NCBI RefSeq assembly: GCF_037860835.1
Contig: NZ_JBBEOG010000001.1
Span: 1 to 64,000 of the forward strand
Origin: Aquipuribacter nitratireducens
GTDB lineage: Bacteria > Actinomycetota > Actinomycetes > Actinomycetales > JBBAYJ01
Direction: 5' to 3'
DNA length: 64,000 nt
In this document: piece by piece, positions 52,611 through 61,701 of the stretch
Numbering within the stretch: position 1 is the stretch's first letter
How the letters are laid out: every line of letters begins with the position of its first letter
Notes under the pieces: model-generated
What the model was told of the DNA's origin: nothing
The model's input: only the letters and a program-made list of their open reading frames with translations
The model's database searches: none
Translations under genes and position numbers: made by a program

Positions 52611-53776
52611 GCGAGCCGGGGGGCGCGCCGAAGCGGGTCATGCTCGTCTACGGCACGCGGCCGGAGGCCATCAAGATGGCCCCGCTCGTGCCGGCGCTCC
52701 GCGAGGCGCCCGGCCTCGAGCCGGTCGTCGCGGTCACGGGCCAGCACCGGGAGATGCTCGACCAGGTCAACGACCTGTTCGGGATCGTCCCCGACCACGA
52801 TCTCAACATCATCCAGCCGCGGCAGACCCTCGTCGACGTCACCGTCAAGGCCCTCACCGGCCTCTCGGACGTGCTGAGGGCCGACCGCCCGGACCTCGTC
52901 GTCGTCCAGGGCGACACCACGACGAGCACCGTGGCGGCGCTCGCCGCCGCGTACGAGCAGGTCCCCGTCGCGCACGTCGAGGCCGGGCTGCGGACGCACA
53001 ACCGGTACTCGCCGTTCCCCGAGGAGATCAACCGGCGGGTGACGGGCCAGCTCGCCAACCTCCACCTCGCCCCCACCGCGACGAGCCGGGCGAACCTGCT
53101 CCGCGAGGGCGTCGACCCCGCCGACGTCGCCGTCACCGGTAACACCGTCATCGACGCCCTCCTCGGGGTGGTCGGCCGCGGCGCCGACCTCACCGACCCC
53201 GCCCTCACGTGGCTCAACGACGACCCGCGGCGCGTTCTCCTCGTCACCACGCACCGCCGGGAGTCGTGGGGCGAGCCGATGGCGGCGGTCGCCCGCGGCC
53301 TCGCGCGGATCGCGCGGGACTTCCCCGACCTCGCCGTCGTCATCCCCCTGCACCGCAACCCGGTCGTCCGCGAGGTCGTCATGCCCGCGGTCGAGGGGCT
53401 GCCGAACGTCACCGTCCTCGAGCCGCTGGAGTACGCGGAGTTCGCGCGGGTCATGAACCGGGCCCACGTCGTCCTCACCGACTCCGGCGGCGTCCAGGAG
53501 GAGGCCCCGAGCCTCGGCAAGCCCGTGCTCGTCATGCGCGAGAACACGGAGCGGCCCGAGGCCGTCGAGGCGGGCACGGTCCGGCTCATCGGCACGGACG
53601 AGGACCGGGTGGTCGACGAGGTGTCGCTCCTGCTGCGCGACGAGGGCGCCTACGCCGCCATGGCGAACGCCGTCAACCCCTACGGCGACGGGCACGCGGC
53701 CGAGCGCTCCGTGGCCGCGATGGCGCAGCTGCTCGGCACGGGCTCGCGGGTCGCGGACTTCGCCCCCGAGTCCTGA
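52607..53776 (+). CDS. wecB: UDP-N-acetylglucosamine 2-epimerase
   Basis: A 389-residue non-hydrolysing epimerase that makes UDP-ManNAc from UDP-GlcNAc, the substrate of WecC. Motifs: VYGTRPEAIKMAPLV, VQGDTTTST, HVEAGLRTHNRYSPFPEE, TTHRRESWG and LTDSGGVQEEAPSLGKP. It is translationally coupled to wecC, so the pair supplies ManNAcA to the polymer. Confidence 0.96.
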   Translation: MSEPGGAPKRVMLVYGTRPEAIKMAPLVPALREAPGLEPVVAVTGQHREMLDQVNDLFGIVPDHDLNIIQPRQTLVDVTVKALTGLSDVLRADRPDLVVVQGDTTTSTVAALAAAYEQVPVAHVEAGLRTHNRYSPFPEEINRRVTGQLANLHLAPTATSRANLLREGVDPADVAVTGNTVIDALLGVVGRGADLTDPALTWLNDDPRRVLLVTTHRRESWGEPMAAVARGLARIARDFPDLAVVIPLHRNPVVREVVMPAVEGLPNVTVLEPLEYAEFARVMNRAHVVLTDSGGVQEEAPSLGKPVLVMRENTERPEAVEAGTVRLIGTDEDRVVDEVSLLLRDEGAYAAMANAVNPYGDGHAAERSVAAMAQLLGTGSRVADFAPES

Positions 53777-53800
53777 CGCCCCGGGGCGCCGGAGTCAGGA
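53771..53800. terminator. Bidirectional hairpin between wecB and the ABC-transporter gene
   Basis: TCCTGAC (53771-53777) and GTCAGGA (53794-53800) are perfect arms enclosing a second GC hairpin GCCCC-GGGGC. Both convergent stop codons lie in the arms. No T-run on either strand, as is common in actinobacterial terminators. Confidence 0.55.
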
Positions 53801-54646
53801 TCGCTCGACGACGGCGCTGAAGCTGCGGTCGAGGCCGACGACGGGCCCCGGCAGGCGCGGGGCCTCGCGACGGGTGCCGGCGCGGAAGTGGCGCCAGCCG
53901 GCGTTGTAGTCCTTGTACGCCCCGAGGACCTCCTCGGTGGGCCCGTCGAGGCGCAGCTCCCCGTCGTGGATCCACATCGTGCGGGTGCACGTGTCCTCGA
54001 CCGCCGCGAGGGTGTGGCTCACGAGGAACACCGTGCCGGCCTCGGCCTGCAGCTGGCGGATGCGCTCCTGGCTGCGTTCGCGGAACTCGGCGTCGCCGGT
54101 GTTGAGGGCCTCGTCGATGAGGAGCACCTCCGGGACCTTCGCCGTCGCGATGGCGAACTTGAGGCGGGACCCCATGCCCGCGCTGTACGTGCGCATGGGC
54201 CGGTAGATCGCGTCGCCGATGCCGGAGAACTCGGCGATCTCGTCCTTGCGCTCGCGGATCTCCTTCGGCGTCATGCCGATGGCGAGGCAGCCGAGCTCGA
54301 TGTTCCGCTCGCCCGACAGGTTGGGGAGCAGGGCGGCGTTGACCCCGAGCAGGGTGGGGGTGGCGCTCGCCCACACCGCGCCACCGCTCACGGGGCTGAG
54401 CCCGGCGATGGCACGGAGGAACGTGCTCTTGCCGGAGCCGTTGCGCCCGACGATGCCGACGGCCTCGCCGCGGTGGACGACGGCGGAGATGCCCTTGAGC
54501 GCCTCGACCCGCTGCCGGGTGGTGCCGCGGCGCCGCCTGCCGTCGCCGCCGTGGCGGCCGACCTGGACCTCGAACGTCACCCGGAGGTCGTCGACGACGA
54601 CGGTGGGCGGGGAGCCGCCGGTGCGGCGGGAGGTGCGCTCACTCAC
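53795..54646 (-). CDS. Polysaccharide ABC exporter ATP-binding subunit (TagH/Wzt type)
   Basis: A 283-residue ATPase. Walker A VGRNGSGKST (66-75), the polysaccharide-exporter signature YSAGMGSRLKFAIA, Walker B VLLIDEALNTGD, and VSHTLAAVED. The Q-loop region LLGVNAALLPNLSGERNIELG is typical of teichoic-acid and O-antigen exporters. It lacks the long C-terminal carbohydrate-binding domain of some Wzt proteins. ATG 54646 overlaps the permease stop by 8 bases. Confidence 0.94.
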   Translation of the reverse strand: MSERTSRRTGGSPPTVVVDDLRVTFEVQVGRHGGDGRRRRGTTRQRVEALKGISAVVHRGEAVGIVGRNGSGKSTFLRAIAGLSPVSGGAVWASATPTLLGVNAALLPNLSGERNIELGCLAIGMTPKEIRERKDEIAEFSGIGDAIYRPMRTYSAGMGSRLKFAIATAKVPEVLLIDEALNTGDAEFRERSQERIRQLQAEAGTVFLVSHTLAAVEDTCTRTMWIHDGELRLDGPTEEVLGAYKDYNAGWRHFRAGTRREAPRLPGPVVGLDRSFSAVVERS

Positions 54647-55523
54647 GGGAGTACACCTCCTCCGCGCGCCAGAACGCGAGGAAGCCGAGGACGGTGAGGA
54701 CGAGGGCCCAGGCGGTGCCGAGCAGCCAGTACCGGGCGTCGCTGACGGTCTGGTAGAGGACGGCGTCCCGGGCCAGCGTGAGGTAGATGTGCACCGGGTT
54801 GAGCTCGAGCACCGCGAGCAGACCGGGCTGGTCGGCGGCGAGGCGGCGGATGTCGAAGAAGACGCCGGAGGCGTACAGCCACAGCCGCAGGAGGAACGGG
54901 ATCAGCTGCCCGACGTCGTTGACCTGCGCGGTCAGGCGCGCGGCGAAGAACGCGACCCCGAGGTTGAACAGCGTGACGAGCACGAGCACCGGCACGAGCA
55001 GCAGCCAGTGCCACGTGACGGGCGACACGGGCGGGGAGATGAGGACGACGACGAGCATGACGCCGACCGCGGGCAGGAAGCCCAGCGCCTGCCGGACGAC
55101 GAGGCCGATGGGCAGCGCGGCCCGGGGGAAGGCGAGGACCTGGATCATCCGCCGGTTGCCCGTCACCGCGCGGGCGCCCTCCGACACCGCGCGCGCCGTG
55201 TACTGGTAGAGGAAGATCCCGATGACGAGGAAGCCGATGAAGTCCTCGACCTGGTCCGACGTCCCGAGCAGCAGCCCGAAGATCAGGTAGTACGCCAGCC
55301 CGAGCAGCAGCGGGTTGAGCACGAGCCACAGCGGCCCCAGCCGGTCCTGGGCGGTGTTCGACGCGAGGCCGGAGCGTGCCGTCGACAGGATGAAGTGCCG
55401 CCGGTCCCACAGCTGCGCGAGGTACACCCCGAGGGAGGGCCGCCGGCCCACGGGACGCAGGCCGTGCTCGCGGCCGAGCGCGGCGAGCTCCTCGCTCGTC
55501 ACGCGGTCACCGGCGGACGCCAT
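54639..55523 (-). CDS. Polysaccharide ABC exporter permease (TagG/Wzm type)
   Basis: A 294-residue ABC-2 permease with six helices after a cytoplasmic N-terminus. RLGPLWLVLNPLLLGLAYYL and the later LNPVHIYLTLARDAVL are typical of TagG/Wzm. With the ATPase it would carry the lipid-linked polymer across the membrane. ATG 55523 overlaps the upstream glycosyltransferase stop by 17 bases. Confidence 0.94.
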   Translation of the reverse strand: MASAGDRVTSEELAALGREHGLRPVGRRPSLGVYLAQLWDRRHFILSTARSGLASNTAQDRLGPLWLVLNPLLLGLAYYLIFGLLLGTSDQVEDFIGFLVIGIFLYQYTARAVSEGARAVTGNRRMIQVLAFPRAALPIGLVVRQALGFLPAVGVMLVVVLISPPVSPVTWHWLLLVPVLVLVTLFNLGVAFFAARLTAQVNDVGQLIPFLLRLWLYASGVFFDIRRLAADQPGLLAVLELNPVHIYLTLARDAVLYQTVSDARYWLLGTAWALVLTVLGFLAFWRAEEVYSRE

Positions 55524-57072
55524 GGGCCCAGACCTCCTCGTACACCTGCCGGTAGACCGCGGCGTTGGCGGTCCACGTCCTGTCGCGACCCACCCGTTCC
55601 CGCGCGTGCGCCCCGAGCCTACGGCGTGTCGCGGGGTCGGTGAGGCGCGCGAGGGCGTCGGCGAGGGCGGCCGGGTCCTCCGGGGCGACGACGAGCCCCT
55701 CGACGCCGTCGTCGGCGAACTCCCGCAGCGCCGGCAGGTCGCTGAGCACGAGCGGCAGGCCCGCCGCCATCGCCTCGGCGGGCTTGAGGGGGGTGACGAG
55801 GCGGCAGACGGGCGTGTCGGTGCGGGGCACGACGAAGACGTCGAGGGCGGCGAGGTGCGCCGGCACCTGCTCCTTCGGCACCCGCCCGGGCAGGACGAGC
55901 CTCGCCCCGGCCGGCAGCTCGCGGCCGAGCCGGGCGAGGCGCGGGGCGTCGTCGCCGGCGCCGACGAGGAGGACCGTGACCGCGGTGCCCGAGCCGGCGA
56001 GCCGGGCCGCGGCGGCGAGGAGCACGTCGAAGCCCTCGTAGTCGACGAGGCTCGACACGCTGCCGACGACGTAGTCGTCCGGGCCGATGCCGAGCGCCCG
56101 CCGGGTGGCGTCCCGGTCGGCACGCCGCGCGGCCTCGTCGGCCCCGCGCGCGAGGAGGTCGTCGTCGACGGCGTTCGGCACGAGGCGGATGTCCCCACGG
56201 CCCGTCCGCGCGGCGAGGTCGTCGCGCATCCCCGCCCCGATCGTGAGGGCGGCGTCGGCGTGCTGGACGGCGAACTCCTCCTGCGCACGGAACAGCGCGT
56301 ACCGGTCGCTGTCGCGGGCACCGGGACCCGTCCGCTGCGCCCACGTCTCCTCCAGCACCCCGCGGACCTCGTAGACGACCGGCAGGCCGAGCCGGCGCCC
56401 GACGTGGAGCGCGGCGAGGGCGTTCGGCCAGTGGCTGTGGGCGTGGAGCAGGTCGGCGCCGGTGTCGCGCGCGAGCCGCTCGAGCGCGTCGAGCCAGCGC
56501 CGCAGCCGGGCCTCGGCGTCGAACGGGAGGGTCCGGGGCAGGAGCCGGTGGTAGGGGATCCCGTCGACGACGTCAAGGGCGGGGCCCGGGAGGCGTCCCA
56601 CCGTCGCGGGGTAGCCGAGCGGGGTGGCGGCGGCGACCTCGACGTCGGCCTGCGCGCGCTGCACGCGCAGGACTGCCTGCGTGCGCTGGGTGTACCCGCT
56701 GCGGGTGTGCGGCAGGGAGTTCGTCACGACGTGGAGGACGCGCCGGCCCCCGCCGCTCGCGGGGGACGCGGGCGTGGTGTCGGGGCGCCACCGCGCCGCT
56801 GCCAGCTCCGCGGCGAGGCGCCGGCGCAGCCGCGAGGCCGCCGGTGCCAGCGCCACGGCCTCCTCCCAGCGGCCGGCGTGCCAGGCGGCGCGGGCGGCGG
56901 CCAGGGCCGGTGCCCCGGCGCTGCCGTCGCTCAGCCGCGGTGCGAGCCGGTCCGCGACGGCGGCGAGGGGACCGGCCCGGCGCAGCGCCCGGAGCACCAC
57001 CTCGGGCTCCTGGGTCGCGCGGGAGAGCACGGCGCTGCCCCACAGCAGCAGCCGGTCGGGGGCGGCTGGCAC
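55507..57072 (-). CDS. Glycosyltransferase family 4 with N-terminal extension
   Basis: A 521-residue GT-B enzyme. About 110 N-terminal residues, helical and Ala-rich, precede VLHVVTNSLPHTRSGYTQRT, then YEVRGVLEE, VGSVSSLVDYEGFDVLL and TPLKPAEAMA. The order and motifs closely parallel module 1 of the giant transferase (SNGYAQRT, YEVRGLWE), so the two are paralogues. GTG 57072 has no clear ribosome-binding site. It is the first gene of a three-gene operon with the exporter. Confidence 0.9.
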   Translation of the reverse strand: MPAAPDRLLLWGSAVLSRATQEPEVVLRALRRAGPLAAVADRLAPRLSDGSAGAPALAAARAAWHAGRWEEAVALAPAASRLRRRLAAELAAARWRPDTTPASPASGGGRRVLHVVTNSLPHTRSGYTQRTQAVLRVQRAQADVEVAAATPLGYPATVGRLPGPALDVVDGIPYHRLLPRTLPFDAEARLRRWLDALERLARDTGADLLHAHSHWPNALAALHVGRRLGLPVVYEVRGVLEETWAQRTGPGARDSDRYALFRAQEEFAVQHADAALTIGAGMRDDLAARTGRGDIRLVPNAVDDDLLARGADEAARRADRDATRRALGIGPDDYVVGSVSSLVDYEGFDVLLAAAARLAGSGTAVTVLLVGAGDDAPRLARLGRELPAGARLVLPGRVPKEQVPAHLAALDVFVVPRTDTPVCRLVTPLKPAEAMAAGLPLVLSDLPALREFADDGVEGLVVAPEDPAALADALARLTDPATRRRLGAHARERVGRDRTWTANAAVYRQVYEEVWAHGVRR

Positions 57073-57126
57073 CGGGCAAGGAAACCACAGCGGGCGCGTG
57101 CTCCCGGGCGGAGCCGGAGGCGCTGG

Positions 57127-57132
57127 TACGTT
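57127..57132 (+). promoter_or_regulatory. Candidate -10 box before the FkbM gene
   Basis: TACGTT fits TANNNT in the 141-bp gap between divergent genes, giving a leader of about 75 bases. No strong -35 box. Confidence 0.35.
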
Positions 57133-57213
57133 GCCCGGGACCGCGGGCGGCGCACGGTGGCCTGGAGGGCGCGGGTGGACACGCGACGAGGCAGTCGGCC
57201 TGGAGGTCCGGTG

Positions 57214-59814
57214 GTGGAGCAGGGGACCGGAGCGGTCGCCGCGGGTCTGACGACCGTCCGCGCCGACGGCGTCGAGTACCTCATGGCGCTGCCGGACCGC
57301 GGCACGGACTACATCCAGCGCTCCATCGCCGACACCGGCGCCCCCTACGAGGCGCGCATGCTCCGGGCGATGGCGCAGTGGGCGGGTGAGGGCGACCTCG
57401 TCGTCGACGCCGGGGCGAACGTCGGCAACCACACGGTGTTCCTCGCGGCGGTCCGCGGCTGCCGGGTCCTCGCGATCGAGCCGGACCCGCACCTGTGCGC
57501 CGCGGTCGAGCGGTCCGTCGCGGCGAACGACCTCGCCCACCTCGTCCGCGTCGAGTGCGCCGGGCTCGGCGCCGAGGCCGGGCTGGGGCGCCTCGTCGTC
57601 GGGTCCGGTGCGAACGTCGGCGCGCAGCGGCTCGAGGTGGGCGACGGCGGCGTGCCCGTGACGACGCTCGACGCCCTCCTCGCCGGCGAGGCCGTGCACG
57701 TCGTCAAGATCGACGTCGAGGGCATGGAGTGGGAGGTGCTCCGCGGGGCGGAGCGCACGCTCGCCGAGCACCGGCCCGTGCTGTTCGTCGAGGCCGCCGA
57801 GCCGGGCGGCCTCGCGCGCCTGTCGGCGTGGCTGCGCGAGCGCGGCTACGCCTACGTCGACACGTTCAACGCCACGCCCACCCACCTGTTCGTCCGCGAC
57901 GACCACCCGCGGCTGCTGCCCGAGCTCATCGAGCGGCACGAGCGCGCCGTCCGGGACCGGCTCGAGCTGGAGGCACGCTCGCGCAGCGCCGAGCAGCGCC
58001 TCGCGGTGGCGCGTCGCGCGCTCGCCCGTCCGCGCGTGCCCGCGGACGGCGCTGTCGGCGACGGCGCTCCCGGCGACGGCGGCGCGAGCGTGTCGACGGC
58101 TGCGGCCCTCGGGCGCCACGCGCAGGAGCGGCTCCGCGCGGCTCTCGGGCGCGAGGAGCGTGCGCTCGTGGCCCTGCGGGAGGCCGTCGGCGAGGTCGAA
58201 CGCCTCGTCGAGGAGTCCGAGCGGCAGCGCGCCGACCTCGAGCGCGCGGCCCACCGGCTCGCGACCCTCCGCCGCTCCCGGCTGCTGCGCTCGGCGGCCG
58301 CGCTGCGCCGGACCGGCAGCGCCCGCGACGTCGTGACGCTGCCCGCCCGCCTGCTCCGGGCGATGCGACCGGTGGCCGTCCCGGCGCCCGCCGCGACGGT
58401 CGCCGGGGCGCCGCCGACGTCCCGGGCCGTGCCGCAGGGCGCGCGCGGGGGCACGAGCACCCGTGAGGTCGACGAGCGGCTCGCGGTGCTCGCGACGACC
58501 ATCGCGGCCGGACCCAGGAGCGACGGTCCCGACGGGCCGCGGGTCGCCGTGGTCGCGGCCGCGTCCGTCGGCGGGGTGCTCGCCCCGGCGTGCGCGCTCA
58601 CCATGCTGTCGCAGGGGGGGTGGCGCGACGAGGTGGCGCTCGCCTCGCCCGAGCTCGTCGTCGTCGCGGGCACCGGCGCGCCCGCGTACGGCGGGTGGCC
58701 CGACGCCGAGGGCGTCGAGCTGCTCGCGTGGGCCGGGCCGGCGGGCGTGCCGGTCGTCCACTGGCGGGGGAGCGACGACCCGCCCGTGTGGGTGCAGGCG
58801 GTGCCCGCGACGCTCGACCTGCCCCCCGCGGTGGACCTGCACGTTCACGGCCCCGTCGCCGCGTCCCCCCGCGCGCGGACCGGGGTCGTCGTCGTCGGCG
58901 CCGGGCCCGACGCCGAGGTGCTGCGGGACCGGGTCGAGGCCGCGGGCGCCGCGGCGCGCCTCCTCGCACCGGCCATGCGGCTGGACCCCGGCGTGGGCCG
59001 CAAGACGGCGGTGATCGTGATCCACCCGTCCGTCGGACCGCACGCCGACCAGCTCGTCGTCCAGGCGCTCGCCTGCGGCGCCGCCGTCGTCGCCGAGCGG
59101 CACGGCGGTGCCCTCGACGACCTCCTCGCCGACGTGCTCGCGGGTGACAGCACCCCTGGCCGGCTCGCCGCGCTCGCCGCCGACGACCGTCGACGAGCCG
59201 TCCAGCGCGCACGGGCCCTCACCGCCGTGGCGCACGACCACACGGGCCTCAGGCGCCTGCAGCAGCTGGCCGCGGCCGCGGGTGCGGCTCTTCCGGCGCC
59301 CTCCGGCGCACGCGTCCTCGCGCTCCTCGCGCCGCCGGACGCGGCCGCCGCCGAGCGGCTCGTCGCGACCGTCGCGCGGCAGGCGGACGTCCGGGTGCCG
59401 GTCGTCGCCCTCGCCGCCGGCGACGCCGCCCGCGTGCTGTCCGAGGGCCTGCCCGACGCCGTGGTGCTCGGAGAACCCGACGACGTGGCCGCGGTGGTGG
59501 CCGAGCGGCTGCTCGTCGACGTGGACCTCGTGGCCGTGCTCCACGAGGACGACCGCTACGGCGAGGACTACCTGTCCGGGCTGGCGCTGGGTCGGCTGTG
59601 CTCCGACGGCGAGGTGTTCGGCAAGGCCGACCCCGGCGCGCCCGACTTCGTCGTCGCCCGCCGGCTCCCGGTCCGCCGCTCGGCCACCGCTGCCGGGTAC
59701 GCCCACCACGTCGACTGGGCGGACGCGCTGCTGCGGCGGGACGACGCCGAGATCGTGTCGGGACGGTGCGTCGTGCTCGACGCGGAGGGCTACCAGCAGG
59801 GGGTCGATCGATGA
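57214..59814 (+). CDS. FkbM methyltransferase fused to coiled coil and GT-like domains
   Basis: An 866-residue fusion. Residues about 25-220 are an FkbM-type SAM methyltransferase: VVDAGANVGNHTVFLA (64-79) and VKIDVEGMEWEVLRGAE. Residues about 230-370 are a charged coiled coil. The rest has two GT-like parts: a GT-B-like half (about 430-690) and a C-terminal piece with LHEDDRYGEDYLSGLALG that resembles the DDDDWYGPHHLREL site of the GT-A gene at 63142 but with altered acids. It may O-methylate sugars of the polymer, for instance to stop chain growth. TGGAGG lies 7 bases before GTG 57214; GTG 57211 is equally possible. Confidence 0.8.
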   Translation: MEQGTGAVAAGLTTVRADGVEYLMALPDRGTDYIQRSIADTGAPYEARMLRAMAQWAGEGDLVVDAGANVGNHTVFLAAVRGCRVLAIEPDPHLCAAVERSVAANDLAHLVRVECAGLGAEAGLGRLVVGSGANVGAQRLEVGDGGVPVTTLDALLAGEAVHVVKIDVEGMEWEVLRGAERTLAEHRPVLFVEAAEPGGLARLSAWLRERGYAYVDTFNATPTHLFVRDDHPRLLPELIERHERAVRDRLELEARSRSAEQRLAVARRALARPRVPADGAVGDGAPGDGGASVSTAAALGRHAQERLRAALGREERALVALREAVGEVERLVEESERQRADLERAAHRLATLRRSRLLRSAAALRRTGSARDVVTLPARLLRAMRPVAVPAPAATVAGAPPTSRAVPQGARGGTSTREVDERLAVLATTIAAGPRSDGPDGPRVAVVAAASVGGVLAPACALTMLSQGGWRDEVALASPELVVVAGTGAPAYGGWPDAEGVELLAWAGPAGVPVVHWRGSDDPPVWVQAVPATLDLPPAVDLHVHGPVAASPRARTGVVVVGAGPDAEVLRDRVEAAGAAARLLAPAMRLDPGVGRKTAVIVIHPSVGPHADQLVVQALACGAAVVAERHGGALDDLLADVLAGDSTPGRLAALAADDRRRAVQRARALTAVAHDHTGLRRLQQLAAAAGAALPAPSGARVLALLAPPDAAAAERLVATVARQADVRVPVVALAAGDAARVLSEGLPDAVVLGEPDDVAAVVAERLLVDVDLVAVLHEDDRYGEDYLSGLALGRLCSDGEVFGKADPGAPDFVVARRLPVRRSATAAGYAHHVDWADALLRRDDAEIVSGRCVVLDAEGYQQGVDR

Positions 59815-59849
59815 AGGGACCAGCGGCGACCTCGGGGGAGACGGTGTGA
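59811..59849 (+). CDS. 12-codon ORF linking two genes
   Basis: The reading frame MKGPAATSGETV starts at ATG 59811 inside the FkbM stop (ATGA) and ends with TGA overlapping the next gene's GTG (GTGTGA). A G-rich stretch (CAGGGGGT) is a suitable ribosome-binding site. Ribosomes finishing the FkbM gene could re-initiate here and hand over to the next gene. The peptide itself is probably not functional. Confidence 0.4.
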   Translation: MKGPAATSGETV

Positions 59850-60331
59850 ACGCGACGAGCGTGCGGCGCGCGGCGGTGGTCGCAGTGACGCTGGCCGTCG
59901 CCGCGGCCTGCGTGGTCCTGCTCGGCGCGACGGGCTGGCTCCTCGCCGTCGAGGTCCTCGTGCTCGGGGTCGTCGTCGACCTGTCCCTCCTGCTGCGCGC
60001 CGAGCGGCGTGCCGCCGCCGCGCGCCACCGTGCCCGCGAGGCCGCCCGTCGCGCGTCGGACCAGCAGCGTGCCGCCACCGCGGAGTCCCTCGCCGAGACC
60101 CGGTCGGGGGTCGAGGCGCTCGACCGGCGTCTCGACGCGCTCGCCGACCGCCTCGCCGAGGTCGCGGCCGCCGTGCGGGAGGTCGGCCTCGTCTCGGACC
60201 GTCTCGAGACGGGCCTCCGCCGGGTCGACGACCAGTGCGTGTCCCTGCGGCTCGAGGTCGACCGGGCGACGGCCGCGATCGCCGACCGCGCCGAGCTCCT
60301 CGAGGCCGCCGAGGGCACCGAGCGGGCGTGA
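59846..60331 (+). CDS. Bitopic membrane protein with long coiled coil
   Basis: A 161-residue protein with two close hydrophobic helices (about 10-52) and an Ala/Arg/Glu-rich helical tail (55-155) with heptad spacing. GGGGAG lies 6 bases before GTG 59846. It could be a length-control or scaffolding factor of the glycosyltransferase complex, like other coiled-coil proteins in polymer loci, but this is speculation. It overlaps the next gene by 4 bases. Confidence 0.7.
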   Translation: MNATSVRRAAVVAVTLAVAAACVVLLGATGWLLAVEVLVLGVVVDLSLLLRAERRAAAARHRAREAARRASDQQRAATAESLAETRSGVEALDRRLDALADRLAEVAAAVREVGLVSDRLETGLRRVDDQCVSLRLEVDRATAAIADRAELLEAAEGTERA

Positions 60332-61701
60332 ACGGGGACCCGAGGCCCGGCGTCACGGTCGTCGTGCCGTGCTACCAGGCGGGCGGCACGGTCCTGGAGT
60401 GCCTGGAGTCGCTGCGGCACCAGCGCCTGCCCCGCGCGGCCTTCGACGTGGTCGTCATCCACAACGGCCCCCCCGACCCGGCCGAGCAGCTCGTGCGGCG
60501 CATGGCCCGCCGGTACCCGACGTTCGGGCTCACCCAGCGCCGGTCACCGGAGGGCGCCGCGGCCGCCCGCAACGTCGGGATCGAGGCGAGCGACCGCGAG
60601 CACGTGACGTTCGTCGACCACGACGACGTCGTGACCCCCAACTACCTCCGCGGTCTCCTCGAGGCGGCAGGCCCCGGCGTCGTCGCCACGGCCCAGCTCG
60701 CCGACCGCGACCCCCGGGGCGGGGCGCTGCCGGAGTCCGACCTGTCGCGGGCGCTGCGCGCCGCCGCCGGGCACGAGCGCCAGGTCGGCTCCCTGCCGCA
60801 GGTCATCGGGTACTCCGTCGGCAAGCTCGTCCCCCGCGCGTGGCTCGACACGGTCCGCTTCGACCCCTCGCTGCGCAGCGGGGAGGACGTCGAGTTCTAC
60901 CACCGCCTCTTCCGCGACCACCCGGCGCGGCTCCTCGTCACCCCGCCCGGCGAGGACTGCACGTACGTGCGGACGGTGCGGACTGGCTCCCTCGGGCGCC
61001 GCGAGGTCTCGTGGGGGTTCAGCGTCGAGGAGCGGCTCGCCGTCGTGGCGCGCCTCCATGCCGCCCGGGACCCCGACCGCGCGCCGGGGCCGCTCCTCGC
61101 GACGGCGCTCGCCGGTCAGGCCTGGCACATGAACCGCTACCTGCGCCTGCACCCGCAGGACCGCACGACCGTCGTCGACGCCGTCCTCGACCTCGGCGTC
61201 ACGTACTTCCCGTTCCCGTCCCTCAACCGCTCCATGGCGCGCGCCGCGACCCTCGCCTACCGGTTCTCGCCCTACGCCGGGCCCGCGCACGAACCCCTCG
61301 TCCGGCTGCTCGAGGAGCGCGGTGAGGTGCACGACGTCCTGCAGGCCGACCTCGACGGGCACCACCCGCCGTCGTGGCAGTGGCGCGACCGCACCAACCG
61401 CCACCTCGACGAGCGGGTCCTGCTCGCCGTCACCGACCCGGCCGACCGCTCACCCGCGGCCGTCGAGGCGTACGTCGAGCGGCTCGTCGAGGCAGTGCGG
61501 GAACGCGCGGCGCGCAAGCGGTACGACACGCTCGTCTGCACGACGGAGCGGGTCGAGGACGTCCTCGCCTGCCGGCGGCTCCGCGGGATCCTCCCGGGCG
61601 TCCGATGGGTGTGCCTCGACGCCGGGCCGGCGTCGGACCCCTCGCTCGACCGCGCGGACCTCGCCGAGGTCGACGACCTCGTCGTGGCGGGCGCGGACTA
61701 G
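60328..61701 (+). CDS. Glycosyltransferase family 2
   Basis: A 457-residue GT-A transferase. The N-terminus VTVVVPCYQAGGTVLECLES binds the nucleotide sugar; the metal site is VDHDD; the acceptor side has RSGEDVEFYHRL. The C-terminal 200 residues are an additional helical domain. GTG 60328 overlaps the previous stop. The end interlocks with the convergent GT2 gene by 4 bases. Confidence 0.9.
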   Translation: MNGDPRPGVTVVVPCYQAGGTVLECLESLRHQRLPRAAFDVVVIHNGPPDPAEQLVRRMARRYPTFGLTQRRSPEGAAAARNVGIEASDREHVTFVDHDDVVTPNYLRGLLEAAGPGVVATAQLADRDPRGGALPESDLSRALRAAAGHERQVGSLPQVIGYSVGKLVPRAWLDTVRFDPSLRSGEDVEFYHRLFRDHPARLLVTPPGEDCTYVRTVRTGSLGRREVSWGFSVEERLAVVARLHAARDPDRAPGPLLATALAGQAWHMNRYLRLHPQDRTTVVDAVLDLGVTYFPFPSLNRSMARAATLAYRFSPYAGPAHEPLVRLLEERGEVHDVLQADLDGHHPPSWQWRDRTNRHLDERVLLAVTDPADRSPAAVEAYVERLVEAVRERAARKRYDTLVCTTERVEDVLACRRLRGILPGVRWVCLDAGPASDPSLDRADLAEVDDLVVAGAD

